Origin: Adineta steineri
Lineage: Eukaryota; Rotifera; Eurotatoria; Adinetida; Adinetidae
DNA length: 64,000 nucleotides
Direction of reading: 5' to 3'
Assembly (NCBI GenBank): GCA_905250115.1
Contig: CAJNOI010000007.1
Location: forward strand, 1,161,566-1,225,565
Part shown: piece by piece, positions 1-10,234 of the stretch
How positions within the stretch are numbered: position 1 is the first letter of the stretch
How the letters are laid out: each line of letters begins with the position of its first letter
Program-made: the position numbers and the translations under genes
Notes under the pieces: model-generated
What the model was told of the DNA's origin: nothing
Database searches by the model: none
The model's input: the letters and a program-made list of their open reading frames with translations, nothing else

Positions 1-143
1 TTTGTAAAAGATAAAAACCAATTTGTTACTAAATCAGATTTGTTCCATTTAGCATGAAATTCAATAGATATATGAACAGTAAAAACACCCCTAAATATAG
101 AAATATTATTTCAAATATTATTTAAAATTTTGTTTTATCTTAC

Positions 144-655
144 CATCCAATTCGCGTCAGCCGAAATGGAGGTTTATCAAGAATAATTTGTGATGGTGTA
201 AATGTTGGATGTAAATTAATTTGAATCTGTTTAATATATTGACCAATATCATTTTGATCGTCATTATCGAATCTGATAAATAATGTCCATTCGTGTTGTT
301 TATGATTATAATCACAAGATAATAATTGATGAGTATTTCCAATAATTAAACGTTTTTTAATAATATTTTTTCTTATACTTTCAAGTTCATTTCGTCGCAT
401 TTCATATTCTTTTTCATATTCTTGTCGAAAAAGATTATGAAGAATTGTATTTGTTTTTAAATGATTCGATGTTGAACGAAGATAAGTTAAATCTTCACGA
501 CAAATAGGACATTTTAATATTGAATCAGATGCAATTATAAAACGTTCAAGACATAATAAACAAAATGTATGACCACATAATGTTGATACTGGTTCATAAA
601 GAAGTTTTAAACAGAATGGACAATCTCGATATGTATCTAACACATTAACACTCAT
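144..655 (-). CDS. RING finger plus YEATS domain protein (5' exon, cut by window edge)
   Basis: The first exon encodes 171 codons. An N-terminal C3HC4 RING is complete: C12-x2-C15, C27-x-H29, C32-x2-C35, C49-x2-C52. A charged helix (about residues 75-100) follows. From about residue 105 the protein reads as a YEATS domain, with the HEWTLFIRF start strand, the LHPTF segment and PPFRLTRIGW matching the conserved PPF..T.xGW core. The exon ends at a GTAAGA donor inside the final Trp codon (intron from 143 leftwards), so the rest of YEATS lies outside the window. RING fingers are typically E3 ubiquitin ligases, and YEATS domains read acylated histone lysines in the nucleus. Joining them in one protein suggests a chromatin-targeted ligase; that role is inference. 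The start is the first ATG, right before the RING. Confidence 0.8.
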
Positions 656-723
656 CTAAACTTTAATATCTAAACAAAAACAAAAATGAGATTGATTTCA
701 TACTACTGTCATATATATATATA

Positions 724-1200
724 TCGAAGTTATAAATTCGACAAATTCACTTATCAAACAAGATAGATCATTTTAGAAAAGTGAAACTATAAGATTTTAA
801 TATACTGAATTATGTGTTCTATTAATTACTATTATTCGTATTTGTCACGAAGGATGATGATGAGTCTTAAGTGAATAGAAAATATATCTTTTAGTCAGGG
901 AAAATCACAGACTATGTATACGATAGTGGATTATGCATCTTTGGGAAATATCTACCGGGTTATTGAGATAAATCTCAAAAAATGTAATACATACAGTACT
1001 AAATGACTCATAAATAAGTACGGGGAAAATTTCAATATACGTGACGTGTCAAAGGAAATAACCCATGAAGCGGAACGAAGGGGAATTACATATGTGAAGC
1101 GTAAAATCAATAAATATTATAGTTTCACTTTTCTGAAATGAATTTTAATGATCTATCTTGTCGAAATTACAATTGAATTTGTTAAAATTATAATTTCGAC
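724..1200. repeat. Inverted-repeat (foldback/MITE-like) element
   Basis: A left arm (724-791) and right arm (1118-1200) are reverse complements with small indels. The best matched blocks are AGAAAAGTGAAACTATA and CAAGATAGATCATT, plus a diverged outer TCGAARTTATAA block. The ~325 bp centre has no open frame of note. I could not find a clean target-site duplication, so a superfamily cannot be named. The rest of 656-1362 holds nothing else I can recognise. Confidence 0.6.
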
Positions 1201-1362
1201 AAACAGGTTAACTTTACTATGGTATACATATATATTATTTTGTCTTGGTAAAAATAAAATGAAAACAGAAAAAATACACCGGGTACAATAAAACAACAAA
1301 AAGACAAAGAAAAACACCGGAAAATAAAAGCTTCTATTATTTCCTCTCTTTTTTTTCTAAAT

Positions 1363-1778
1363 TTAATTGCGTAAAGGAATTTTAACAATATGAACAGATC
1401 GAGATTGAGTATTCTCGTGAACAATCTAATAATTAAAATAAAACAATATTTATTTTTCTATACATTAAATAGAAATGATTACTTTATGTATCGAACAGAA
1501 TGGGCTTATTTCACGTACATGAGAATTTTCTAAAATATTTGTTGACACATTATGATGATGGTGATGTTCATATGGCCAAAATGGACGAGATACATACTAT
1601 TACAAAAAAAAGAAATTACTAATAATTTTTATTGCATTTTAAAGAAGACATACTGGTCGTTCTCGATGGGTTTTTCTTGATGATTGACTAACACACAACA
1701 ATAAATGATTTGTTGTATTGCCCATCGATTTTGCCCAAATCATTTTCTCGTCTTCATAATTGTTTTTAAAAATACCAT
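1363..1778 (-). CDS. Unknown protein, last three exons of a small multi-exon gene
   Basis: Three short exons on the minus strand splice in frame: 1778-1654, 1596-1483 and 1425-1363, ending in TAA. All junctions are canonical: TTTTAG acceptor, GTATGT donor, a 57 bp intron, then a GTAATC donor and ATTATTAG acceptor. Phases agree throughout (entry needs one base from an upstream exon, then 0/0). The product is about 100 residues and polar, with a five-His run (FWPYEHHHHHN) and an RSVHIVKIPLRN end. The 5' exon was not found securely. One option is an exon ending at a GTAAAG donor near 2005. I do not recognise the family. It is the middle gene of three minus-strand genes at the left end. Confidence 0.5.
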
Positions 1779-2128
1779 CTAAAATAAACTACATTATTAA
1801 AACAACCCATCTATAAACTATAAATATTCTACTTCATTCATTTTTCTTATAACTCATAATATAATACTGTTGTCACTATCAATCAGTTGCTACTTGTGAA
1901 CTGATAGTTCCGTATTCTAGAAATATTGAAAAATAGATAAGAGAAGTGTAGTGAACCCACTAACAAAAATATATGAATAGCTTTACAAGTTTCTTGGAAT
2001 TCATCTAAAAAAAGTTCAATATATCTCGTAAATGTGTTCAAGACAGGATGCTCTATTTTCTATGGAAAAAATATCAATGACAGAAACACAAAGAATAGTA
2101 TGTTTTTCTCTTTTTATTTATATTTCTA

Positions 2129-2850
2129 TTAAAGCAAAAATTGTGAAACAATTGGTATAATTTGAAATACACTTTTTGTTAAATAATGATCATCATCAAC
2201 TTCAACGAGTTTAATTAATTCTTTAGATTTTTGTTCATCAATAAATTTTCGACTAGCTTCTATTGGTATAATACGATCAGATTTTCCATGTACTATTGAT
2301 GTTGGACATGATACCTGCGGATATGGTGGATGATTTTCAGTTATATCTTGAAAAAATCCATAATGTAATTGACGTCCATCATATGCATATGATCCAGATG
2401 TTTTCCAACGATTTAAATCCTCATCCGATAAAAATTCACGCCATCTTGCAGCTAAACCAAATGCTGGACATAAAAGAAATAATTTTTTAACACGATCAGG
2501 ATAAATTTCAGCATAACGTGCAGCAATATAACCACCTAAGATAAATATTTTGTTTTTCTTTAATTTTAAACTATTAACTTACCCATACTAGCACCGATGA
2601 GATTCATTTTAATACGTTCATTCTTTTGTTTTTGTTTTTCATCATATAATTTATCAATAATTTTAATAGCATTCGAAATAGAAAATTCATTAAATGATGG
2701 TTGATTTAAATTTGGTTGCTCAACAGAAACATGAAAAAGAGATGCAATATATTTAGCTATTTGACCACCACCACCTACACCTCCGTCTTGGGTAAATCCA
2801 TGTAAAAAAACAAATAATTCTGATGCAAGATGACTATTATTTGAAGCCAT
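2129..2850 (-). CDS. Alpha/beta-hydrolase (esterase-like), 224 residues
   Basis: Two exons (2850-2583 and 2535-2129) are separated by a 47 bp intron, GTAAGT...TTAG, which splits the second Gly codon of the nucleophile elbow. The spliced protein has an oxyanion-type HGFTQD near residue 18 and a GASMGGY elbow with the nucleophilic Ser. A late HGKSDRIIP segment supplies the Asp and DDDHYLTK the His. This is the full catalytic order of a small single-domain serine esterase, similar in size to YqiA-like/UPF0227 hydrolases. No signal peptide is seen, so it is probably cytosolic. The substrate cannot be told from sequence. The start is the only ATG before the first beta strand. Confidence 0.8.
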
Positions 2851-3658
2851 TTGAAATCAATCTCAATTTTAAAAATAGAGAACACGGTTTAATTAAAACA
2901 AACTAAATTTCTCTTCTGTGTTTGAATCATGAGAACAACTGTTAAATTCACCGAGTATATATTGTAGACATGATTATGTAAAAGGAGCTCCAGAATATTC
3001 GAGTTCGTTACTATTACTATTATACCATGTCTAAGACACGTGACCTGAACAATGATAACTGTGAGTCATCTCTCAAAAATCCTTAACCTATACCAAATAA
3101 GTATCGATTTTTATTCAATATAAATACGACATCTATCAACATATGCATAAGATATTTTCGATAAATTTGTTCTTGGTTAAATATATGATTTCAAGTACAA
3201 TTTTAATTGATGACGATGATATTACATCTTTCTATGAAAAAAATCGAAATCTTGTTTAGTTTTCGCCAGACATTATGATTTCTTTTTTTTTTGCAACGAG
3301 CATAAAACGTAATAAAAAAGAATTAATGATGACAAAACTTGAACTGATGCCACGTATGAAGTTGTTTTTCTTTCTTAAATACTTATTAATGACTACCCTT
3401 TTCTTTACATATTCAAAATCATAAGGACATACTCAACTCATTTCTTATAATACCATTAATAAACATAATAAAATCATGAATATACACTAGAAATGGTGTA
3501 CTTCGAAATAAAAGGAAGAGAAAGAAAAAATACATATAATCATATCTTATGTCAATAAAAATTCCATTTTACAATATAATAATCGAGCACATATATATGC
3601 ATTTGAATAGGATGTCTGACGCAGAAATTTTAAAACGCAGAATATAAAAAAAAAAGGT
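2851..3658. other. Non-coding spacer between divergent genes
   Basis: About 800 bp of AT-rich DNA between the divergently transcribed hydrolase and ankyrin-ART genes; it should hold both promoters. I saw no convincing exon, repeat or RNA gene. Confidence 0.5.
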
Positions 3659-4687
3659 ATGGCAGCATCGAATGTTAGTGAATTATATTTGGCTTGTCGT
3701 AATGGTGATATGGAAAGTGTTGAACGTCAATTAAGAAATACACCTTTAGAAAGTCTCAGTCGTTTAGAACCGAATGGAAGTACTTGTCTTCATGCTGCTT
3801 CTTACTATGGACATAAAGAAATTGTTTGTCGTCTTCTTGAACGTGGTGCATATCGTCGTGTAATTAATCGATATGGTTGTACACCGTTGGATGAAGCTAA
3901 AACAAAAGAAATTGCTGAACTTTTTCCTCGATCAACTGAAGCAGCAAAAGAACGTTTTAGTGATAATCCAATTCAACAACCTGAATGGCAATTTGAAAAT
4001 GATCATGCTGAAGCATTTGCACGTGCTACTCATTGGGGATGTATTAAAGATCGTGGAATTAAAAAAACAGTTAAAAAAATACGAGCTGCTAATGTATTAG
4101 TAAACAATGGAGAACCATCATATCAAATTGTACAAAATTATTTTGATGAAGCAATTAAGACAGGAAATCCAATATTTTTACTTCGAGCTTATACAACAGA
4201 AAGTCAATTTTATAAGACATTAAATCGTGAAATGGCGACTGGTAATCGACGACAAGTATATGAAAAATTATGTGGAAAATGGACAGGTCATTATACAGGT
4301 ATTATTGTAAGAAATCCAGTATTTGAACCTTATCGTTTTTCTGGTCAAACATACCGTGGAATGACAATAACACCATCTGATTATGCACAATATAAAATTG
4401 GTATTGCATTAACAAATAAATCGTTTCAATCAACATCAAAATCATGGAAAATTGCTAAAGGTTTTGCATATCCATCGAATCCTAGGCCTGGAACTTTTCC
4501 AGTAATTTTAATATTTACAATTACTGATCGAAGATCGGCACTTAGTATTGATCAACTATCAGATTTTCAAAATGAAGAAGAAGTATTAATTGTACCCGGT
4601 ACTTTATTTATAGTAACTAATATTAATCAAGATGAAATACCATATGAAATTGAAGTACGACAACTGGAATGGACTGATGAATTTTAA
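3659..4687 (+). CDS. Ankyrin-repeat ADP-ribosyltransferase (ART), 342 residues
   Basis: Intronless. Residues 5-95 hold about three ankyrin-like helical pairs (GSTCLHAASYYGHKEIV, YGCTPLDEAK). Residues about 140-342 are an arginine-type mono-ADP-ribosyltransferase domain. The R-S-E triad is intact: Y232-R233-G234, the S258-T259-S260 motif and E306-x-E308 in NEEEVLI, followed by the usual IPYEIEV end strand. Such enzymes transfer ADP-ribose from NAD to protein arginines. No signal peptide or TM is visible, so an intracellular place of action is likely, with ankyrin repeats choosing the partner (inference). ART genes are numerous in rotifers. The family also includes bacterial effectors, but nothing here marks recent transfer beyond the lack of introns. 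Confidence 0.85.
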   Translation: MAASNVSELYLACRNGDMESVERQLRNTPLESLSRLEPNGSTCLHAASYYGHKEIVCRLLERGAYRRVINRYGCTPLDEAKTKEIAELFPRSTEAAKERFSDNPIQQPEWQFENDHAEAFARATHWGCIKDRGIKKTVKKIRAANVLVNNGEPSYQIVQNYFDEAIKTGNPIFLLRAYTTESQFYKTLNREMATGNRRQVYEKLCGKWTGHYTGIIVRNPVFEPYRFSGQTYRGMTITPSDYAQYKIGIALTNKSFQSTSKSWKIAKGFAYPSNPRPGTFPVILIFTITDRRSALSIDQLSDFQNEEEVLIVPGTLFIVTNINQDEIPYEIEVRQLEWTDEF

Positions 4688-5064
4688 ATTTTTTGTATAC
4701 TAATAAATAAGTTAAACTTTTCCAGGTAATTTTTATCAACTCAAAATATTGTCTTACAAATGTTATTTGATACTGCAAAAACAATATAGACATGAATAAA
4801 AACAAATCGATATAATAGTATCGGTGATGACTAAAATAAATATATACATATTGATTGTCATTTCTTCACAGACGTTTCATCTATAAAAATTCTTTTCTTA
4901 ATAATAATTCTGAATAAATTCAATTATATTTTATATAATGTTTTGTTTTTTAAATTTATTGATTAAATAAAATATAGATGAAAAAATCTTTTGGTTTTTT
5001 TTTTAAAATGTTAAATGCAGAAAAATAAATAAAGATATATATATTTTGAGAAAAAAATGTTCAA
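4688..5064. other. Convergent intergenic spacer
   Basis: AT-rich 3'-to-3' spacer between the ART gene and the S9 peptidase gene. It contains AATAAA-like polyadenylation signals on both strands and nothing else that I can identify. Confidence 0.4.
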
Positions 5065-6906
5065 TTATTTTGTCCAACGACTCATCCAATCAAATACTTC
5101 ACGATACCAAACTAATGAATTGATAGGATTCATTGTCCAATGATTTTCTTTAGGAAAATAAAGTAATCGACTTGGAATACCACGACGTTGTAATGCTGTA
5201 AATGTACTTATACCTTGTGTATCTGGTACACGATAATCATGACCACCTTGTATAACTAACATTGGTTGTGTCCAATTAGCAACAAAATTTACTGGATTAA
5301 ATTTTTCATATGCTTCTGGATTATCATATTGTGTTACATTTCCTGCATCATGTTCATTAAAATATAATTCTTCTGTTGAATAAGCCATTGCTTTCATATC
5401 AAATATTCCATCATGATTAACAAGTGCTTTAAAACGTTGACTCATTTGTGGATGTCCAGCAATCCAATTAATCATATAACCACCATAACTAGCACCTAAT
5501 GCAATAGCTCGACGTTCATCAATATAATTAAATTGTTTTAAAGCAGCAGTTAAACCTAATTGTAAATCTTCAAATGGTAATGTTCCATATTGACCTGTAA
5601 TACTATCAGTAAAATTTTGTCCATATGAATCTGAACCATGAAAATTAATTGCAATGACAGCATAACCTTGTGATGCAAATGCTTGATAATTCCATCGATA
5701 ACTCCATGCATCATACCAACTACTTTGTGGACCACCATGAATAAGAAATGCAAGTGGTGCTTTTTGATGTGTACCATTTGCTGGTGGTATATGCCATCCC
5801 CATACTGTTTCATTTTTTGCACCCATAAATGAAAATTTTTCAGGTGTATAACTCATACGAACTTTTGATAATAAATTTTTATTATGATCAGTTATTGATC
5901 GAATTGATATTGATGATGAATAGAAATAAATATTTGATGGTTCAACAATACTTTCATGAACATAAACAAACATATTATTATTTACTGGATGAATATTAAT
6001 ACTATTTGATGTACCATTCATTGAAAGACGAATAGGTAATGAACTATTAGATGTTATACCAGTAAATGTATAGATAACATTTCTTGCTTCTTCTCCTAAT
6101 TGAAGAAAAAGTGATTGACCATCATTTGTCCATGTTATATGTCGAATACTTCGGTCCCAATCTTTTAAAAGTGTTATTTTCGAATTTGAAGAATAATTAA
6201 ATAATTTGATTTTATATTGATCAGATTCATAGGCAGGTACAGATTGTGATCGATAAATTAAAATATTTTCATCAATTGGTGAATAACTTGGATCTGTATC
6301 AGCAGCTAAATTATCACATGTAATACATTTACTAATATAATTTGATAAAGTTAAATCAATCGTATAAATATCTAAATTTGTTGACCATGCAACTTCACTT
6401 GTTTCATCATGTTGTCTTGTATAAGCAAATAAATTGCCTGTTGAACTAAATGACCATTGAGTTTTTCCGTCGCCAAATGGTCTTGTTGGTGAATCACTAT
6501 CGATACCAAATAAAATATCTTTTGGTGTTGACATAAATTCAAATATTCCTTTAGCATTTCGTTTAATTGAGACAAGAAATGGATGATGACGACGACCAGT
6601 CATAAATTCATCCCAATGACGAATAAATAATTTATCAAATCTATAAACTAATTCACCACTTAATCCTTCAGTTTTCATTCGATTGTGTGTTTCTTCAATT
6701 GATAAATTTGAATAAACTTGACAACTAAATGCAAGACGTGTTGCTTGTCGATTAACTAATAAATTATCAATACTTAATGGATAATCAGTGATTTGAGTTG
6801 GTTCAATAAATTTTGTTAAACTTATTATATCATCTGGTAAATTTATTTGAAATAATTGGATAAGATCTGATGTTCGATTAGAAAGAAAAAGAACTGTTGT
6901 ATCATC
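5065..6906 (-). CDS. S9 family serine peptidase, DPP5-like (5' end lost in assembly gap)
   Basis: About 613 residues are visible, ending in WTK-stop. The first ~370 form a beta-propeller-type region with N-glycosylation sites. The rest is the catalytic alpha/beta-hydrolase domain: LAFLIHGGPQSSWYDAW, the nucleophile elbow GASYGGYM, GGHDYRVP (Asp) and ENHWTMNP (His). This matches the dipeptidyl-peptidase V/acylaminoacyl-peptidase branch of prolyl oligopeptidases, which are usually secreted or extracellular. The N-terminal ~80-100 residues and any signal peptide would fall in the 100-N gap (6907-7006). An apparent in-frame fusion with the carboxylesterase upstream is best explained as an accident of the arbitrary gap length. 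Confidence 0.85.
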   Translation of the reverse strand, partial: DDTTVLFLSNRTSDLIQLFQINLPDDIISLTKFIEPTQITDYPLSIDNLLVNRQATRLAFSCQVYSNLSIEETHNRMKTEGLSGELVYRFDKLFIRHWDEFMTGRRHHPFLVSIKRNAKGIFEFMSTPKDILFGIDSDSPTRPFGDGKTQWSFSSTGNLFAYTRQHDETSEVAWSTNLDIYTIDLTLSNYISKCITCDNLAADTDPSYSPIDENILIYRSQSVPAYESDQYKIKLFNYSSNSKITLLKDWDRSIRHITWTNDGQSLFLQLGEEARNVIYTFTGITSNSSLPIRLSMNGTSNSINIHPVNNNMFVYVHESIVEPSNIYFYSSSISIRSITDHNKNLLSKVRMSYTPEKFSFMGAKNETVWGWHIPPANGTHQKAPLAFLIHGGPQSSWYDAWSYRWNYQAFASQGYAVIAINFHGSDSYGQNFTDSITGQYGTLPFEDLQLGLTAALKQFNYIDERRAIALGASYGGYMINWIAGHPQMSQRFKALVNHDGIFDMKAMAYSTEELYFNEHDAGNVTQYDNPEAYEKFNPVNFVANWTQPMLVIQGGHDYRVPDTQGISTFTALQRRGIPSRLLYFPKENHWTMNPINSLVWYREVFDWMSRWTK

Positions 6907-7006
6907 NNNNNNNNNNNNNNNNNNNNNNNNNNNNNNNNNNNNNNNNNNNNNNNNNNNNNNNNNNNNNNNNNNNNNNNNNNNNNNNNNNNNNNNNNNNNNN
7001 NNNNNN
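6907..7006. other. Assembly gap (100 N)
   Basis: Exactly 100 Ns, a conventional placeholder for a gap of unknown size. It lies between the missing 3' end of a carboxylesterase and the missing 5' end of an S9 peptidase. Confidence 0.99.
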
Positions 7007-7788
7007 ACGGCAAAATGCCGATTATATGCTTTTGATTGTTCTAATATTCGTGGTTGAATACCAGCAGGCCATGATTGAAAGATAACTCGATGAAAAAGTT
7101 TAGTTTCATTATATTTTAAAATTTGCTGTTGCAGATGAAAACCCACTGATGATGCACCAGCAGATTGTCCCCATATAGTGACATTTGATGGATCACCACC
7201 AAAATAGATCACATTCTGCTGAATCCATTCTAAGCATTTTTGTTGATCAAGTAATGCAACATTTCCAGGAGCTCTACTATCAGTAATATTATCAGAAAAA
7301 TAGAAACCAAATGCTTGTAGACGATAATTACAAGTAATGACAATAACACCTTGATTGAGTCCAACAAGACGGCTACAATTCAGTAATGGTACTCCTGCAG
7401 CACCTTCAACAAAGGAACCACCGTTAAAATGAACCATAACTGGTAGATTAGCATTGCTTGCTGTTTGTGGAGGTCGACAAAGATTTAATGTAAAACAACA
7501 TTCATGACAATCTACTGGGCAAGCACTTGGATATGATGTACAATTTTGCATACAACCTGGTGCTGGAGTTATCGCATAAAATGTTTGATTCGATGGTTGA
7601 ACATCTTCTACTGGCGCAAATCGTTTAGGACATTTCCCATATTCGATTCCTAAGAACTCATCGGCATATGAATTTGATGAACCTATTACTTGTCCTTGAT
7701 CGATTTGTACAGGATCTGTAAAATTAGATTTTATACCAATAATACAAATAAATCCGAGTAATAATAATTGTTTTATCATTATTAACAA
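7007..7788 (-). CDS. Type-B carboxylesterase, N-terminal part only
   Basis: About 260 residues from the ATG. A signal peptide (MLIMIKQLLLLGFICIIGIKS) comes first. Then come the family landmarks FLGIEYGKCPKRFAP, VMVHFNGGSFVEG (oxyanion hole), NYRLQAFGF, GNVALLDQQKCLEWIQQN, FGGDPSNVTIWGQSAGA and FHRVIFQS. The nucleophile elbow is GQSAGA, where most family members have GESAGG; Gln for Glu occurs elsewhere. The Glu/His of the triad lie in the missing C-terminal half. Predicted secreted or membrane-associated esterase acting on carboxylic esters. The open frame continues through the gap into an unrelated peptidase, which I treat as artefact. The family is usually ~550 residues, so about 900 bp is missing. 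Confidence 0.8.
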
Positions 7789-8749
7789 TCCTCTTCAAAA
7801 AATGTTTGTATACTTTATATTATTTAAAGAAATATTTTCTTCTAGCTTTCATTTAATATTCTTCTGTTTTTATACCTCGATAATATTTTTATTATTCACT
7901 GTAGCATATGCTTTATTGTCATTGGGCCATATAAAGAAAAACATGCATTGAAACGCCTATATTTTGAATATATAAATAGGTATTAGTAATCATGTATTTT
8001 TTTCTACTGTGAAAACCTTCTAGATAATTTTTTTCATATGTAAATGAGTATAAACATATAGGTAAAAATAAACTATAATCTGCGTCATACATATTACTGT
8101 ATAGTTTTGATTATCATATATTGAATGAAATATCATAAACGTCGAAAAACAACAGAATATGATTTATTACATTTGACAGTGTTTGCAAGGTATTATATCG
8201 CTTATATATAACACAATATCAATAGATATAAACCAAATATGTTTTTTATCAAAGTTCATGTGTCAACTAAACATATGTAATATCATATGTTGCTTTTAAT
8301 CATTTATAGGATATCAAAAATAAACTTTTTTCATTTGCATCTTCAACATGCTAATATTACAATTGATCAGAAGTTTTTTTTATGAATATAACAATAACAT
8401 AATATGATTTAAAACTATACATAACTCATTGTGTTTCGAAATAATTTCTTAATAAGACTAATATATAACTTGCTTACACGATTTTGATTAATAGTTAGGT
8501 TATATGAAGTATTATGATAAATTTTATATCTTAAATATTTTACTTGTGACCTATTAGTATTTGTATACTGTAATATATTTCTATGTTTTCATGTACTTTT
8601 GAAACTTATATGTATATTTTTGATGTACTCGAAGAAAAATACATATTTACTTACAAAATGCAATGTTCTCATAATCTTTTGTTGACTTTCTTATTTATGT
8701 ATTTCTTGTATATAAATATGTCACAAACATTAGTTACCATATTACTCTC
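7789..8749. other. Divergent intergenic spacer
   Basis: About 960 bp of AT-rich DNA between divergent genes for the carboxylesterase and the GH16 enzyme. I see no exon, repeat or RNA gene in it. Confidence 0.4.
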
Positions 8750-9628
8750 ATGTTTCGTCTTATCAACTTAATTCTTTTCGTTTTCTTATTTGCTAATGTT
8801 TTTAGCTGGAATCCATCAAATTATTCATATGATCCAGGTAGTAATTATCATCTTGTATGGCAAGATGATTTTGAAAATGTAGGTCCTGTTAAAGCAACAA
8901 TCAATGGAGCTCCAGCTTATGCACCTAATCCATCAAATTGGATTTTAAAAACCGGTAATATAAATGGTGGATTACAGAATTATACAGATTCAATCGAAAA
9001 TGCATATATACAAAATGATCAATTAACAATTGTGGCATATAAAGAAGGATATACATCAGCTATGTTATCAAGTGTTTATCTTCAACAATTTACTTTTGGA
9101 AAATTTGCAGCTAAAATTCGTTTACCTTATGGACAAGGTTTATGGCCAGCTTGGTGGTTAGTTGGTAATGCTTGGGATAAATATAAACTTTATTGGCCAA
9201 CAGTTGGTGAAATTGATATTTTAGAAATGATTGGAGGTCGTCAATGGGGTAATTCAAATGATAAAATTGCATATGGAGCAATACACTGGAATAATGCATC
9301 AAATTCAATGACACCATTAAATCATGCTCAGAATCAAACAAAATGGCAGACACCAGATGGTTCATTACTACATGATAATAGTTTAGTTTATTGGACTGAA
9401 TGGACTCCAAAAAATATAAGTATTGGTGTTAATGAATTTACATATTTTCAATTTAATACAACGAATATTTCTGGATCTATCAATCCAGTTGATGCTTGGA
9501 GTGGAAAATGGCCTTTCTATATGATTCTTAATATAGCAATTGGTGGTTCATGGCCTGGATCACCTGATAATACAACTGTATGGCCACAAAAAATGATCGT
9601 CGACTGGGTTAGAGTTTATCAACAATAG
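8750..9628 (+). CDS. Secreted glycoside hydrolase family 16 (laminarinase/beta-glucanase-like)
   Basis: A single exon of 292 codons. A signal peptide (about residues 1-19, MFRLINLILFVFLFANVFS) precedes a complete GH16 jelly roll. Landmarks are LVWQDDF near the start, FTFGKFAAKIRLPYGQGLWP, the catalytic GEIDILEM with E154, D156 and E159 (the E-x-D-x-x-E form of laminarinases), AYGAIHWNN, and the end strands MILNIAIGGSWPG and MIVDWVRVYQQ. Predicted to cut beta-1,3-glucans outside the cell, which suits a filter feeder eating algae, fungi and bacteria. Length and architecture match bacterial as well as invertebrate enzymes. The absence of introns in an intron-rich region makes transfer a fair hypothesis but not shown. 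Confidence 0.9.
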   Translation: MFRLINLILFVFLFANVFSWNPSNYSYDPGSNYHLVWQDDFENVGPVKATINGAPAYAPNPSNWILKTGNINGGLQNYTDSIENAYIQNDQLTIVAYKEGYTSAMLSSVYLQQFTFGKFAAKIRLPYGQGLWPAWWLVGNAWDKYKLYWPTVGEIDILEMIGGRQWGNSNDKIAYGAIHWNNASNSMTPLNHAQNQTKWQTPDGSLLHDNSLVYWTEWTPKNISIGVNEFTYFQFNTTNISGSINPVDAWSGKWPFYMILNIAIGGSWPGSPDNTTVWPQKMIVDWVRVYQQ

Positions 9629-10234
9629 TTTATTATTTTTATCAAAAGACAGTATATATATATAAATGGTAAAGGTCTCTCTGACTATTTTGTATACAAA
9701 CTGTCATGCTTTTAATAAGAATAAAATAAATGTTATAAAACATCTGCTATCTATCAGTTTGATTCACATATTTTGACTTTTAACCAGGCGTAGACGTTCA
9801 TCGTTCTCTATTGCTTATTTTTATATAAGAAGAATACGATGTTTACTTTTGATACTCTTTCAGCTGCTTTTTATTATTATAAAAGTATTACATTACAATA
9901 TATAAGTGAGTCATTACATCTGCGTAATTGCTAAATACTATTTTAAATCAACAGAAAGAACTTTAAGAAAGTATAGTATTAACAAAAGACAACAAAATGT
10001 GTCACTAACAATGCAAATTTTATTGCTTTCTTTTCTTCTTATTCTTCTTCTGTTTGTTAGCAACAGATGAAGTTAGTAAATATCTCGACAGTAAAAGAAA
10101 GATATGACTCGTAAATTTAATGTTACTCATATATAAAAGAAAAAAAATCCTTGATTAAATGACTCTTTTTCTTTCTCTTCTAGTAGCTTTTACTTTTTTT
10201 CAACTTCACACTTTTCGTAAATTATAAAACAAAA
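9629..10234. other. Intergenic spacer
   Basis: About 600 bp, AT-rich, with a polypyrimidine-rich stretch just before the next possible gene (10165-10210). No feature recognised. Confidence 0.4.

Noticed and set aside
5065..7788. A 907-residue carboxylesterase/prolyl-oligopeptidase fusion protein
   Set aside because: The frame passes through a 100-N placeholder and both halves are truncated at it; treated as two genes.
8583..8771. 62-codon frame overlapping the GH16 start
   Set aside because: Overlaps a well supported signal peptide in another frame and has no features of its own.
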